Source of the DNA: Cyclobacterium xiamenense
GTDB taxonomy: Bacteria > Bacteroidota > Bacteroidia > Cytophagales > Cyclobacteriaceae
Length of the DNA stretch: 64,000 nt
Reading direction: 5' to 3'
Assembly: GCF_009467825.1 (NCBI RefSeq)
Contig: NZ_WIOK01000003.1
Coordinates: forward strand, 186,001-250,000
The notes beneath the pieces were generated by a model. It did not search any database and was not told the DNA's origin. It saw nothing but the letters and a program-made list of their open reading frames with translations. Position numbers and translations under genes: made by a program. Of the stretch, positions 26,591-35,136 are shown piece by piece (the first letter of the stretch is position 1; the number at the start of each line of letters is the position of its first letter).

Positions 26591-26616
26591 AAAAAAGCCC
26601 CGGTTTTTTCCGGGGC
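26591..26616 (-). terminator. Terminator of the lysine-rich small gene
   Basis: GCCCCGG/CCGGGGC (26597-26603 with 26610-26616) around six T, followed on the minus strand by six T (complement of 26591-26596). It lies 27 bases after the stop of the 37-codon gene, which supports that gene being transcribed on its own. Confidence 0.8.
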
Positions 26617-26642
26617 GATTTGTTAGTACGAGCAAACGGGTA

Positions 26643-26756
26643 TTAGCCGTTTTTCTTTTTTTCTGCCTGCTTTTGCTTTTTATCTGCCCTTTTCTCCATC
26701 ATGTTCTTGGCGGGCTTTTTCTTATCCGTTTTTTTTTCTCCTTTGTCCTTGCTCAT
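26643..26756 (-). CDS. 37-residue lysine-rich protein
   Basis: Very small basic protein read from the ATG at 26756 to the TAA at 26643. It begins MSKDKGEKKTDKKKPAKN and ends with a second Lys-rich half (MMEKRADKKQKQAEKKKNG); roughly half the residues are Lys or Arg, with no Cys or aromatic residue. Similar short proteins with a KKKPAK core followed by an EKRxxKK repeat are, as I recall, scattered in Bacteroidota and unnamed. Composition suggests a nucleic-acid or ribosome-associated peptide, which is inference. Its independence is supported by the hairpin-and-T-run just after the stop and by absence of any other gene within 100 bases. Confidence 0.6.
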   Translation of the reverse strand: MSKDKGEKKTDKKKPAKNMMEKRADKKQKQAEKKKNG

Positions 26757-26935
26757 GGCTATTGAAAGTTTACGAAAATGTAGTCAGATTTATCGAGAAT
26801 ACCTATACCTATCGGTGAAATAATTTGTGGCCCCGACTTGCCTTACCAACCAGTATTTTCTACGCAACTCGCGGCGAAGTCTTTTCCTGCCTGGATTCTT
26901 CTCTAGCTGTCAGGCCACGAAAGCCTCGCATTATT

Positions 26936-27461
26936 TCAGGTGGGATGAAGACCCGCCGTGTCGTTTTCGCCCATGTCGCCAATGGCTCCGGGGATCGGCG
27001 AGCGGTTGTAACTAGGAATATCACAGCCTCCCACCGTACGGTGAATGCTATGGTGGGGAGATTCCAACGCCACCATCGGCTTCTCTCCTTGGTCAAGGTT
27101 TTCGTTCCATTCCTGTGCGGACGTGGTATTCGAAAACACCGTATAATTTGGCGCTTGCTGGCAATCTTTGTATTTCTGCACAACGTTAGTCGGTATAACT
27201 TGTCCATTTACCGTACTGGAGCTGTTCAGCCAATTCTTGATATTCTCGTTGAGGAGGCGGACGTTTTGTGATGTAGCTGGAAATTGTGCAGGGTGCTTTT
27301 CGGTGGCTGCCCGGTCCTCTGCCGCGTCCACCCGGCCGGATAGCGGGTACCGGACCGTTTCGTATCCCGCCCAGCAAAGAAACGCAATGGGGGTTCTCAG
27401 GGGACAATCATTTAATTCCTTTCCAGGCTCTTATCAATGCTTCCAGCGGAGCCTTGTTACC
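26936..27461 (-). pseudogene. Tyrosinase-like copper oxidase remnant
   Basis: Degraded minus-strand gene. Reading from 27461 gives EALIRAWKGIK, a TGA at 27408-27410, then in the same frame LSPENPHCVSLLGG; near 27365 the reading frame shifts and resumes as GYETVRYPLSG, then EKHPAQFPATSQNV, QAPNYTVFSNTTSAQEW and MVALESPHHSIHRTVGG, ending GDMGENDTAGLHPT plus stop. The order matches tyrosinase-like proteins: N-terminal helix, linker, then the copper-B pair H-x3-H. The whole copper-A region and the third copper-B histidine segment are missing, so no active enzyme can be made. At least one stop, one internal deletion with frameshift and one 3' truncation are visible. The identification rests on remembered family motifs. 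Confidence 0.7.
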
Positions 27462-27649
27462 TTATTCGTATTTTTTTTTCCGGTTCCCGGAGCAAATGAC
27501 GGATTTTTACTGTTTTTTTCCTACCCGGAAAATCTTTTATTTTTAATCCAGTATTCAAGTACCAATAGTATTCTTTGTGCAAAATTTTTATTTCTTTATG
27601 CATGGTTACTTACATCTATTTTGTTTAGCAACCGGGGAGGGAGGCCGGT
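27462..27649. other. Short AT-rich gap upstream of the voltage-sensor-like gene
   Basis: T-rich stretch between the tyrosinase remnant and the promoter of the next gene. No gene or structured element recognised; it may include decayed 5' sequence of the remnant. Confidence 0.35.
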
Positions 27650-27680
27650 TTTGGTCCCTTGCTGCAAGGGCGTATCTTTG
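27650..27680 (+). promoter_or_regulatory. Bacteroidota-type promoter for the voltage-sensor-like gene
   Basis: TTTG at 27650-27653, a 19-base spacer and TATCTTTG at 27673-27680 match the TTTG/TAnnTTTG consensus exactly. The gene's ATG is 17 bases after the -7 box, predicting a leader of about 10 bases. Confidence 0.7.
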
Positions 27681-27697
27681 CCTGTCAATAGGTAGTT

Positions 27698-28801
27698 ATG
27701 AACCAACAGCAAAAAGACAGGAAAGCTTCGCTACTTGCAGCCATCGACCGCTGTGAAAATCCGTACGTTCTTGCCCAGGTAGCGACCCTTCTAAAGCGGG
27801 AGGGGATGCTCCAGCCAATTGGAGAACTAGCCACTGTTTTTCCCATGCTGCTACAGCTGGAATCGACTCGGGACTTATCCTTGCAGACCGGACTAAAAAG
27901 CGAAAACGTAACCCGCCTTTCCCGCTATCAGAATCTTACTGCTGCACCCTTGTTTCTGATCAGTTTGCTGATGCTGCTGATCACGGCAGCTATCCTGAAT
28001 AATTTCTCTGTTGACGAAGCGGGTGTCCACCTGAACCCTTTCCTAAGCAAGTTGGCACAGGTATATGGGATTATTTGGCTGCTGTATCTGGTCGACCTGC
28101 TGCTGGTTCTCTACCTTTCCTTCCGATCTAAAACCAAAATTGCAGGGGCGGCCTTTATTCCCAAACTGCTGAGTCTGGTGTTTCCCCCCTTGGGGATGAG
28201 CCTGCGGCACTATACAGAACCCGACAAGACCTGGTTGCCGGTGTATCATTGGTCTCTATGCAACGAGGGACTGTTGCAACACCTGAAAGAAAAGTTTTCC
28301 GTACCGATGATTGTCGTTGCCTTGTTGATCCTACCTGTGCTAATTATCGAGTGGCAATTTTACGAAGAGGTAGAAGCGTTGCTGAAAACCGACCTTTCCT
28401 TTGTTCTGGATATGGTGCAAGGCTTTATCTGGCTGGCATTCGCGCTAGAGTTTATGCTGCTCGTTTCCATTACCAATGATAAGTTCGGCTACGTTAAAAA
28501 AAATTGGATCGATTTGCTCATCATTGTGTTGCCGTTCATCTCTTTCGTGCGGACCTTGCGGATTTTTAAAGTAGCCCGGCTAACCCATCTGGCCAGGGGA
28601 TACAAGCTACGAGCACTGGTAATGAAAGCAAGACAGGGGCTAATTGTCACCAGTTTCTTCTTTCGATTGCTGGCAATTAAGCCGGATTTTCAACTGAAAA
28701 AACTAAAGAAAAAACTGGACCAAAACCAAGCAGAAAGGGAACGTATCGAAGAGGAACTGGTTCGGTTTGCGCTATGGATCAAGCAAAAAAATCAGCGGTA
28801 A
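27698..28801 (+). CDS. Voltage-sensor-like membrane protein without pore domain
   Basis: 367-residue membrane protein. Residues 1-78 are soluble, followed by two hydrophobic segments (83-101 and 121-141). A four-helix unit follows: 201-219, 235-257 (with Glu251), 269-283 (with Asp272), and an S4-like segment at 285-300 with Arg285, Arg288, Lys291, Arg294, His297 and Arg300 exactly three apart. This is the pattern of a voltage-sensing domain. No pore helix or TVGYGD-type filter follows; instead 330-362 is a highly charged coiled coil ending the protein. Such a layout recalls Hv1 proton channels, but homology is not shown. It could equally be a diverged ion-channel relative of unknown activity. 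Confidence 0.7.
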   Translation: MNQQQKDRKASLLAAIDRCENPYVLAQVATLLKREGMLQPIGELATVFPMLLQLESTRDLSLQTGLKSENVTRLSRYQNLTAAPLFLISLLMLLITAAILNNFSVDEAGVHLNPFLSKLAQVYGIIWLLYLVDLLLVLYLSFRSKTKIAGAAFIPKLLSLVFPPLGMSLRHYTEPDKTWLPVYHWSLCNEGLLQHLKEKFSVPMIVVALLILPVLIIEWQFYEEVEALLKTDLSFVLDMVQGFIWLAFALEFMLLVSITNDKFGYVKKNWIDLLIIVLPFISFVRTLRIFKVARLTHLARGYKLRALVMKARQGLIVTSFFFRLLAIKPDFQLKKLKKKLDQNQAERERIEEELVRFALWIKQKNQR

Positions 28802-28835
28802 GCATTTCTTTCCTAAAAAAACGATCCATTTTGGG

Positions 28836-28843
28836 TAACTTTG
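28836..28843 (+). promoter_or_regulatory. Putative -7 element (TAACTTTG) for the SGNH gene
   Basis: Exact TAnnTTTG match 30 bases before the ATG at 28874. No clear -33 TTTG at the right distance. It favours 28874 over a TTG at 28841 as the start. Confidence 0.45.
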
Positions 28844-28873
28844 GTTGATTCGCGCCAAAACCACACGTTTCTC

Positions 28874-29800
28874 ATGATCTCCAAAGCCATTCTTAGCATT
28901 GCCTGCTATTTCCTGTTGCTTCCACTAGGAGCACAGACGCCCTATTCCATTCCCTCATCGGTAAAAAAAATCCTATTTCTAGGCAATAGCATTACCTACG
29001 CTGGCCAATACCTAACCTATGCCGAAACCTACCTCCGATTGATGCATCCGGACAGAGACTGGGAGTTTTTCAACTTGGGTTTGCCCAGTGAAACGGTCGC
29101 CGGTTTGTCGGAAAAAGGGCATGCGGGTGGTGCGTTTCCCAGGCCGGATTTGCACCACCGCCTGGATGCCGTGCTGGAGGCGGTTGCACCGGACCTGATT
29201 TTCTCCTGTTACGGCATGAACGACGGCATATACCTGCCCTTTGACGAATCCCGTTTTGCAGCCTACAAAGCCGGCCAACAAAAGCTACAAGAAAAAGCCG
29301 AGGCGCTGGGAATTTCCATTATCCATCTGACACCCCCCGTCTTCGACCCCTCCAAGGATCCGGCCTATGCGGTGGTCCTGGACATCTATGCTTCCTGGAT
29401 GGTAAGCCAGCGATACACGGCGGGCTGGAGCGTGATTGATTTGCATTGGCCGATGCGTAAATTTCTGGAAGACCGCAGAGAAGCCGACCCCGACTTTGCC
29501 CTGGCCAGGGATGCGATTCATCCCGCTGAACAGGGGCATTGGCTCATGGCCAAAAGCCTGTTGGAAGGAATCGGCGAATCCAGGTACCTGGAAGCGGAGC
29601 TGCCCGACAGCGCGTTTGTCGCAATTCCCCATGGCCAGGACTTGCTCCCACTGGTCCGTAAAAAGCAGGAGTTAGCCCGAGATGCATGGCTCACCCACAC
29701 GGGGCATAAGCGACCCGGCTTACCTGAGGGTCTGCCTCTGGAACAAGCCCTGTCGGAAAGCGAAGCCTTATTGCAGACCATTTCCGACCTATTGGATTAG
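28874..29800 (+). CDS. Secreted SGNH/GDSL-family hydrolase
   Basis: 308-residue exported serine esterase-type protein. The ATG at 28874 opens a clean signal peptide (MISKAILSIACYFLLLPLGAQ). Block I is LFLGNSITYAGQY with the nucleophile Ser, block III is CYGMNDGIY with the conserved Asn, and block V is ARDAIHPAEQGH with the catalytic Asp and His, so the full triad is present. Family members remove acyl groups from lipids, sugars or cell-wall polymers; the target is not evident. The 3' end overlaps selD, which is convergent, by four bases. Confidence 0.87.
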   Translation: MISKAILSIACYFLLLPLGAQTPYSIPSSVKKILFLGNSITYAGQYLTYAETYLRLMHPDRDWEFFNLGLPSETVAGLSEKGHAGGAFPRPDLHHRLDAVLEAVAPDLIFSCYGMNDGIYLPFDESRFAAYKAGQQKLQEKAEALGISIIHLTPPVFDPSKDPAYAVVLDIYASWMVSQRYTAGWSVIDLHWPMRKFLEDRREADPDFALARDAIHPAEQGHWLMAKSLLEGIGESRYLEAELPDSAFVAIPHGQDLLPLVRKKQELARDAWLTHTGHKRPGLPEGLPLEQALSESEALLQTISDLLD

Positions 29801-30837
29801 GTAAGATCGATGGTGAACGTTGTCTTTGGGAGGATTTCACCGAACGGGAACACCTCATAGCCCTCTTTCTTCATTTTTTCTTCGAAGGATTTTTTTGCCA
29901 GTGGATCCACCGCCATCAGCAAGCCGCCGCTGGTCTGCGGGTCGGCCACCAAGAGCTGATCTTCGTGCCGTTTAACCTGTATGCCCTGTCCGTAGCTATC
30001 CCAGTTTCGGTGCGTACCTCCGGGAATACAGCCAAGTTTGAGGTATTTGTCCACAAAAGGAAAGCGCGGCACCTGCTCCATTACCAACCTTGCGGAGAGG
30101 CCCGAGCCTTGACACATTTCGGTGAGGTGCCCGCCCAACCCAAATCCGGTCACGTCTGTCATGGCGTGAACTTCGGACCAGGACGCCACCGTAGCCCCGA
30201 TGGTGTTGAGCTGCAACATGGCATTTTTGGCCAGTACCAGGTCCGCCGCTTCCGCCAACCCTTTTTTCTCGGCAGTGGTCACCATGCCCACCCCCAGAGG
30301 CTTGGTCAGGTACAGGAGGTCCCCTACGTTGGCCCCGTTGTTACGTTTTACCTGGGAACTCGGTATTTTTCCGGTCACTGCCAATCCAAAAATCGGCTCC
30401 GGAGCGTCGATACTGTGCCCACCGGCAAGCGGAATCCCGGCGCGGTGGCAAACAGCGCGTCCCCCCTCAAGCACCCGGCTTGCCACAGCAGCCGCCAACT
30501 TGTCGATGGGCCATCCCAAAATGGCAATGGCCATCAAGGGTTGGGCGCCCATGGCATAAATATCGCTTAGTGCATTGGTAGCAGCGATGGCACCAAAATC
30601 AAACGGGTCATCTACGATGGGCATGAAAAAATCGGTGGTACTTACGATGGCCGTTTGGCCATCCAAATCAAATACCGCCGCATCGTCGCTTTCTTCATTG
30701 CCTACCAAGAGCCCGGGAAACTGAACACCGGATGGCTGTTCCTGATGCAACATTTCGGCCAATACCGCCGGAGAGATCTTGCAACCGCATCCTGCTCCAT
30801 GACTGTATTGCGTTAATTTAATGGGTTCGCTTTCCAT
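29797..30837 (-). CDS. selD: Selenide, water dikinase
   Basis: Makes selenophosphate from selenide and ATP, the selenium donor for selenocysteine and 2-selenouridine. The 346-residue protein has the catalytic N-terminal motif HGAGCGCK with Cys17, Cys19 and Lys20, so it uses Cys rather than selenocysteine at the active site. Further family segments are the DDAAVFDLDGQTAIVSTTDF metal/ATP region, GGHSIDAPEPIFGLAVTG and MTDVTGFGLGGHL. It overlaps the end of mnmH upstream by 20 bases, so the two are translationally linked and form a dedicated tRNA selenation unit. No selA or selB is visible in the window. Confidence 0.96.
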   Translation of the reverse strand: MESEPIKLTQYSHGAGCGCKISPAVLAEMLHQEQPSGVQFPGLLVGNEESDDAAVFDLDGQTAIVSTTDFFMPIVDDPFDFGAIAATNALSDIYAMGAQPLMAIAILGWPIDKLAAAVASRVLEGGRAVCHRAGIPLAGGHSIDAPEPIFGLAVTGKIPSSQVKRNNGANVGDLLYLTKPLGVGMVTTAEKKGLAEAADLVLAKNAMLQLNTIGATVASWSEVHAMTDVTGFGLGGHLTEMCQGSGLSARLVMEQVPRFPFVDKYLKLGCIPGGTHRNWDSYGQGIQVKRHEDQLLVADPQTSGGLLMAVDPLAKKSFEEKMKKEGYEVFPFGEILPKTTFTIDLT

Positions 30838-31840
30838 AGTTGATTAGTAATTGTGCGGTTTCTTCCAAATTTTCGCCGGTCAGGTAAAATTTTTCAACGA
30901 CTTTATCCGATTTTTGTTGGATTCCTTTCCGATAGGCCCGGTCGTAATAGTTCAATACGATCGCCGCTGCTTTTCCTAGTTCACCCTCCTCCACACATGC
31001 GATCGCCTCGCCGGTATTCGTAACTCCCAGCTTCCTGGCGATACCCCGTATGGCCGTAATTAGCTTGTCTTCCGAAAGCTGACCGTAATCACGAAGCAGC
31101 ACATCAATCCGTTTTTCGAGGGGAAGCTCCAAGTGGTAATGCGGCGCTAGCTGCATGTTGCGGTACAGCGGCTCTATCAAATGTACCCTCCCGATGGAAA
31201 ACGACTCGTCTTCGATCCACACAGGCTTTTTGGGATCCAAGGCCAGAAAAGCCTCAAACAGGTCGTTTTGAAATTGCTCGGTGGTAGGTTGTCCCGTACT
31301 GAGTTGGTTTCCAAAGCTGGATCCCTGATGATTCGCCAGGGCCTCCAAATCCACTACCTGCTCACCCGTCAGGCGAAGTTGCTTGAGCATGGCGGTTTTC
31401 ATGGAGCCAGTAGCGCCTGTAAGTACCCGTAAGGGAGGTGGGTCTTCAAAATAGCTCAGCAAGGAGTTCCGGTACGCTTTGTATCCCCCTTTCATGATCC
31501 ACACGGAAAATCCATACAATTCCAACAGCCAGGCAATGCTTTGGGAACGCATACCTCCCCGCCAACAATGCACCAGAAAATGCTGCGCATCAAAAGCTAC
31601 AGCCCGTTCGATAAAATCCGCCATTTTCGGCCCGGTGATCCGTAATCCTTCGCTGATGGCTGCCTGTTTTCCCTTTTCCTTATACAGTTTTCCGATGGTT
31701 TCCCGCTCCGTGTTTTCAAAAAGTGGAAAACTGACTGCGCCAGGTACATGCCCCTGCTCGTACTCCGCCGGCGAGCGGGTATCCAACACGGGAAATGCCT
31801 GCTTGTGCGCTAAAAATTCACGGGCTTCAATTTCTTTCAT
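30818..31840 (-). CDS. mnmH: tRNA 2-selenouridine synthase
   Basis: Converts 2-thiouridine at tRNA wobble position 34 to 2-selenouridine via a geranylated intermediate (gene also called selU or ybbB). The 340-residue protein has an N-terminal rhodanese domain with the catalytic Cys92 in LVHCWRGGMRSQS, and a P-loop domain from about 135 with VVDLEALANHQGSSFG downstream. The P-loop reads GATGSMKT at 142-149: Met147 replaces the Gly expected before Lys in Walker A. The rest of the family pattern is preserved. Coupled to selD by a 20-base overlap. Confidence 0.93.
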   Translation of the reverse strand: MKEIEAREFLAHKQAFPVLDTRSPAEYEQGHVPGAVSFPLFENTERETIGKLYKEKGKQAAISEGLRITGPKMADFIERAVAFDAQHFLVHCWRGGMRSQSIAWLLELYGFSVWIMKGGYKAYRNSLLSYFEDPPPLRVLTGATGSMKTAMLKQLRLTGEQVVDLEALANHQGSSFGNQLSTGQPTTEQFQNDLFEAFLALDPKKPVWIEDESFSIGRVHLIEPLYRNMQLAPHYHLELPLEKRIDVLLRDYGQLSEDKLITAIRGIARKLGVTNTGEAIACVEEGELGKAAAIVLNYYDRAYRKGIQQKSDKVVEKFYLTGENLEETAQLLINYGKRTH

Positions 31841-31984
31841 GGATTCGTAACTACCTCCTCGATGATTTGCTTGTGTGACTGCCGGCAGCAGTCAGTAAAT
31901 CCATTCCGTGCGATATGCGGGTGTTTCCGCCCCAATCGCTACCCAATATAGGCATTATCAATCGGGCATTGGGATCGCCGGCGC

Positions 31985-32019
31985 AAAAAAAAACCGACTG
32001 AAGGATTCCAATCGGTTTT
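31985..32019 (-). terminator. Terminator of the ATP synthase operon
   Basis: Stem AAAACCGA/TCGGTTTT (31990-31997 with 32012-32019) with a 14-base loop, followed on the minus strand by a T-run (complement of 31985-31993). It lies 20 bases after the atpG stop, so the operon ends without atpD or atpC. Confidence 0.8.
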
Positions 32020-32038
32020 CATAGGCAGCCGGAATGGG

Positions 32039-32911
32039 TTAATTTCCCTCTAGAGCATTCGCGCCTGCCACAATTTCAAGAATTTCATTCGTAATGGCAG
32101 CCTGCCGGGTTCGGTTATACACCAGCTTCAATTCTTTGAGCAGTTCTGCAGCATTGTCTGTTGCCTTGCTCATGGCCGTCATTCTGGCTCCGTGCTCGGA
32201 GGCGTTGCTGTCCAAAATGGCTTTGTAAAACTGAATTTTTAGCGAATTGGGAACCAATTCCTCAATGATATACTCCCGCGAAGGTTCCACGATGTATTCC
32301 TGACTGGGCCGCGAATCTCCTTCTTGCCGCTCCAGTTTGCTTATGGGCAAAAACTGCTCCTTTACTACTGCCTGAGTCGCTACGTTTTTAAACTCGTTGT
32401 ACACAAGCAGCACCTTGTCAAATTTGCCCGCAACAAATGACTTCATCACGTATTCGGCCGCTTCCTTTACCGGATCAAAGGAGACGTCTTCGAACAACTT
32501 TGCGTAATCGGCATTCATGGGGAACGACCTCTTTTTAAAATAATCCAAGGCCTTTTTGCCTACCGGCATCAGGGTGATCTCCTTGTCCTTGTGCTCCTCG
32601 ATAAGGGCCATGGAAGCTTTAAGGATATTGGAATTGAAGGCACCGCACAGGCCTTTATCGGAGGTTATAGCTACGATCAGAAGTTTTGAAACTTCCCGCT
32701 CTTCTGCGTACACAATGTCGGTACTCCCTTCGGTACCCGAGGAGATGTTATTCAGAATAGAGGTCAGTTTTTGGGAATAAGGCCTCATTTGAACAATTTT
32801 ATCCTGAGCCCTCCTCAATTTGGCCGCCGCTACCATTTTCATCGCTTTGGTGATTTGCTGCGTAGAGCTTACCGAATTGATTCGTTCCTTTACTTCTTTG
32901 AGATTGGCCAT
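32039..32911 (-). CDS. atpG: F1 ATP synthase gamma subunit
   Basis: Central-stalk subunit that couples ring rotation to catalysis in alpha3beta3. The 290-residue protein shows the conserved N-terminal coiled-coil helix (RINSVSSTQQITKAMKMVAA), ITSDKGLCGAFNSN in the middle and the C-terminal ARMTAMSKATDNA ... RTRQAAITNEILEIVAGA helix. Length is normal. It is the last gene of the atpB-E-F-H-A-G series and is followed by a terminator, whereas in many bacteria beta and epsilon would come next. Confidence 0.96.
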   Translation of the reverse strand: MANLKEVKERINSVSSTQQITKAMKMVAAAKLRRAQDKIVQMRPYSQKLTSILNNISSGTEGSTDIVYAEEREVSKLLIVAITSDKGLCGAFNSNILKASMALIEEHKDKEITLMPVGKKALDYFKKRSFPMNADYAKLFEDVSFDPVKEAAEYVMKSFVAGKFDKVLLVYNEFKNVATQAVVKEQFLPISKLERQEGDSRPSQEYIVEPSREYIIEELVPNSLKIQFYKAILDSNASEHGARMTAMSKATDNAAELLKELKLVYNRTRQAAITNEILEIVAGANALEGN

Positions 32912-32950
32912 AATTGCTTGCTATCCTTCTTTGTTACAGAATTCCGAAAA

Positions 32951-34531
32951 TTATTTGGCTGCGTATTTTGGTGCCAACTCGTCAACCGCCTTTTTAAGCA
33001 ATGTGCCCATGGTGTCCATGTCGCCCTTGCTGATAGCCGTGAGTGCTTCGGGATATTGCGCCGTGATGAGGTTGTAGAAATCCTTTTCAAACGCTTTTAC
33101 CTGATCGACCGGTACGGAATCGAGTAAGCCTTTGGTAGAAGCGAAAATAATGGCCACCTGCAACTCCACCTTTACCGGTGAATACTGACCTTGTTTCAAG
33201 ATTTCCTGATTCCTTCGTCCCCGCTCAATGGTTCGCTTTGTGGTGGGATCCAGATCCGAACCGAATTTGGAAAATGCTTCCAACTCCCGGAATTGGGCCT
33301 GATCCAGTTTTAGCGTACCCGCTACCTTTTTCATCGATTTGATTTGAGCATTACCACCCACACGCGATACCGATATACCCACGTTGATCGCAGGTCGAAT
33401 ACCCGAGTTAAAAAGATTGGTCTCCAAAAATATCTGCCCATCGGTAATGGAAATCACGTTGGTAGGAATGTAGGCAGAAACGTCCCCTGCCTGTGTTTCG
33501 ATGATAGGAAGGGCCGTCAACGATCCCCCTCCCTTGACGAGCGGTACCAGAGACGGCGGCAAGTCGTTCATTTGACTGGCAATTTTATCGGAGGCGTTGA
33601 TTTTAGCCGCTCGTTCGAGCAATCTGGAGTGAAGGTAAAAAACGTCCCCAGGATAGGCTTCACGTCCCGGAGGCCGTCGCAACAGCAAGGAAACTTCCCG
33701 GTATGCCACTGCCTGCTTGGAAAGGTCATCGTATACCACCAGGGCAGGTCTGCCCGTATCCCGGAAAAACTCCCCAATAGCCGCCCCGGTGAAGGGTGCG
33801 AAAAACTGCATTGGAGCAGGATCTGCAGCAGAGGCACTTACAACAACCGTGTAAGGCAAAGCGCCGCCTTTCTCCAGGGCCGCTACCACGTTTGCCACGG
33901 TAGAAGCTTTCTGTCCGATTGCCACATAAATACAAAAAACAGGCTCCCCTTTTTCGTAGAATTCTTTTTGGTTCAGTATCGTGTCGATGGCAACGGCTGT
34001 TTTACCCGTCTGTCGGTCGCCAATGATCAACTCCCGCTGTCCCCTACCAATAGGAATCATGGCATCGATGGATTTGATACCGGTTTGAAGCGGTTCATTT
34101 ACGGGTTGCCGGTAGATCACCCCCGGGGCTTTACGCTCCAGCGGCATTTCGTACAACTCGCCTTCCAGGGGGCCTTTTCCGTCAATCGGCGTGCCCAAGG
34201 TATCGACCACGCGGCCCAACATGCCTTCTCCTGCTTTGATGGATGCAATTCTTCTGGTTCGCTTGACGGTATCGCCCTCTCTGACAGACTTGGCGTCACC
34301 AAATAGTACCGCCCCCACATTGTCCTCTTCCAGGTTAAGCACCATGGCTTTCAAACCATTCTCAAATTCGATCAATTCCCCTGCTTGCGCTTTGGAAAGT
34401 CCGTAAATTCGGGCTACCCCGTCACCTACTTGGAGCACGGTCCCAACTTCTTCCAATTCCGCTTGGGTTTTGGCACCAGAAAGTTGTTCTTTCAAAATTG
34501 CCGAAACTTCATCAGGTCTTACATCTGCCAT
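32951..34531 (-). CDS. atpA: F1 ATP synthase alpha subunit
   Basis: Non-catalytic nucleotide-binding subunit of the F1 head, 526 residues. Key features are the N-terminal beta-barrel, the P-loop [13 protein letters not shown] near 172-184, [31 protein letters not shown] with the arginine-rich loop, and the [19 protein letters not shown] segment with the arginine finger that completes the beta catalytic site. All appear intact. It lies between atpH and atpG with gaps of 34 and 39 bases. Confidence 0.97.
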   Translation of the reverse strand: MADVRPDEVSAILKEQLSGAKTQAELEEVGTVLQVGDGVARIYGLSKAQAGELIEFENGLKAMVLNLEEDNVGAVLFGDAKSVREGDTVKRTRRIASIKAGEGMLGRVVDTLGTPIDGKGPLEGELYEMPLERKAPGVIYRQPVNEPLQTGIKSIDAMIPIGRGQRELIIGDRQTGKTAVAIDTILNQKEFYEKGEPVFCIYVAIGQKASTVANVVAALEKGGALPYTVVVSASAADPAPMQFFAPFTGAAIGEFFRDTGRPALVVYDDLSKQAVAYREVSLLLRRPPGREAYPGDVFYLHSRLLERAAKINASDKIASQMNDLPPSLVPLVKGGGSLTALPIIETQAGDVSAYIPTNVISITDGQIFLETNLFNSGIRPAINVGISVSRVGGNAQIKSMKKVAGTLKLDQAQFRELEAFSKFGSDLDPTTKRTIERGRRNQEILKQGQYSPVKVELQVAIIFASTKGLLDSVPVDQVKAFEKDFYNLITAQYPEALTAISKGDMDTMGTLLKKAVDELAPKYAAK

Positions 34532-34565
34532 TATTGTATAGGATTAGTATTGATTACAGCTTTTA

Positions 34566-35126
34566 TTAATATTTCTTCTCGTACAGGTTTTGGGTAAAAC
34601 CCAATCGCAGTTGTTGCAGCTTGCTCTTTATCGATTCGTCAAGCTGCCTGTCTTCGATGTTTAAAACAAATCCACCGATCAGATTGGGATCGATTTTTTC
34701 TATCAACTCCACCCGGTCCTTACCGGAGTACTCTTTTACAATCGCAATAAAGGAATCCCGCAATGCCTGGTCCAACTGAATGGTAGCAACTACCTCGGCC
34801 GTTTGAATACCCATGTGCTGGTTGTACAGGCGGTGAAATCCCCGGGCCATTTCGGGAAGCAGGCTTTCCCTGCCCTTCTTGCTCACTAACTCAAAAAATT
34901 TCAGTGTAAGGGGGGCAACGTTTTTACCAAAAAGCGCGCGGATCACGGTCATTTTCTGATCGGAAGTGATGACTGGACTTTTTATAAGGTCAACCAGCTC
35001 CGGGCTTTGCCCGGTCGTGTTGAGAACACCCTTCATGTCCTCGTGCACGCTTTCCAATACATTGGTCTCCACTGCCAGTTCCAACAATGATTTTGCGTAT
35101 CGCGAAGCTACTCTGTATGCTGACAT
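34566..35126 (-). CDS. atpH: F1 ATP synthase delta subunit
   Basis: Peripheral-stalk cap linking F1 alpha subunits to subunit b. The 186-residue protein has the N-terminal helical bundle starting YRVASRYAKSLLELA and the C-terminal conserved segment IDPNLIGGFVLNIEDRQLDESIKSKLQQL, the best-conserved part of the family. Normal length. Encoded 10 bases after atpF, with atpA following. Confidence 0.94.
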   Translation of the reverse strand: MSAYRVASRYAKSLLELAVETNVLESVHEDMKGVLNTTGQSPELVDLIKSPVITSDQKMTVIRALFGKNVAPLTLKFFELVSKKGRESLLPEMARGFHRLYNQHMGIQTAEVVATIQLDQALRDSFIAIVKEYSGKDRVELIEKIDPNLIGGFVLNIEDRQLDESIKSKLQQLRLGFTQNLYEKKY

Positions 35127-35136
35127 TCCGGAGCGT

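Noticed and set aside
26825-27271. 148-codon plus-strand frame across the tyrosinase remnant
   Set aside because: It is antisense to the fragments that carry recognisable tyrosinase motifs and has no family resemblance itself.
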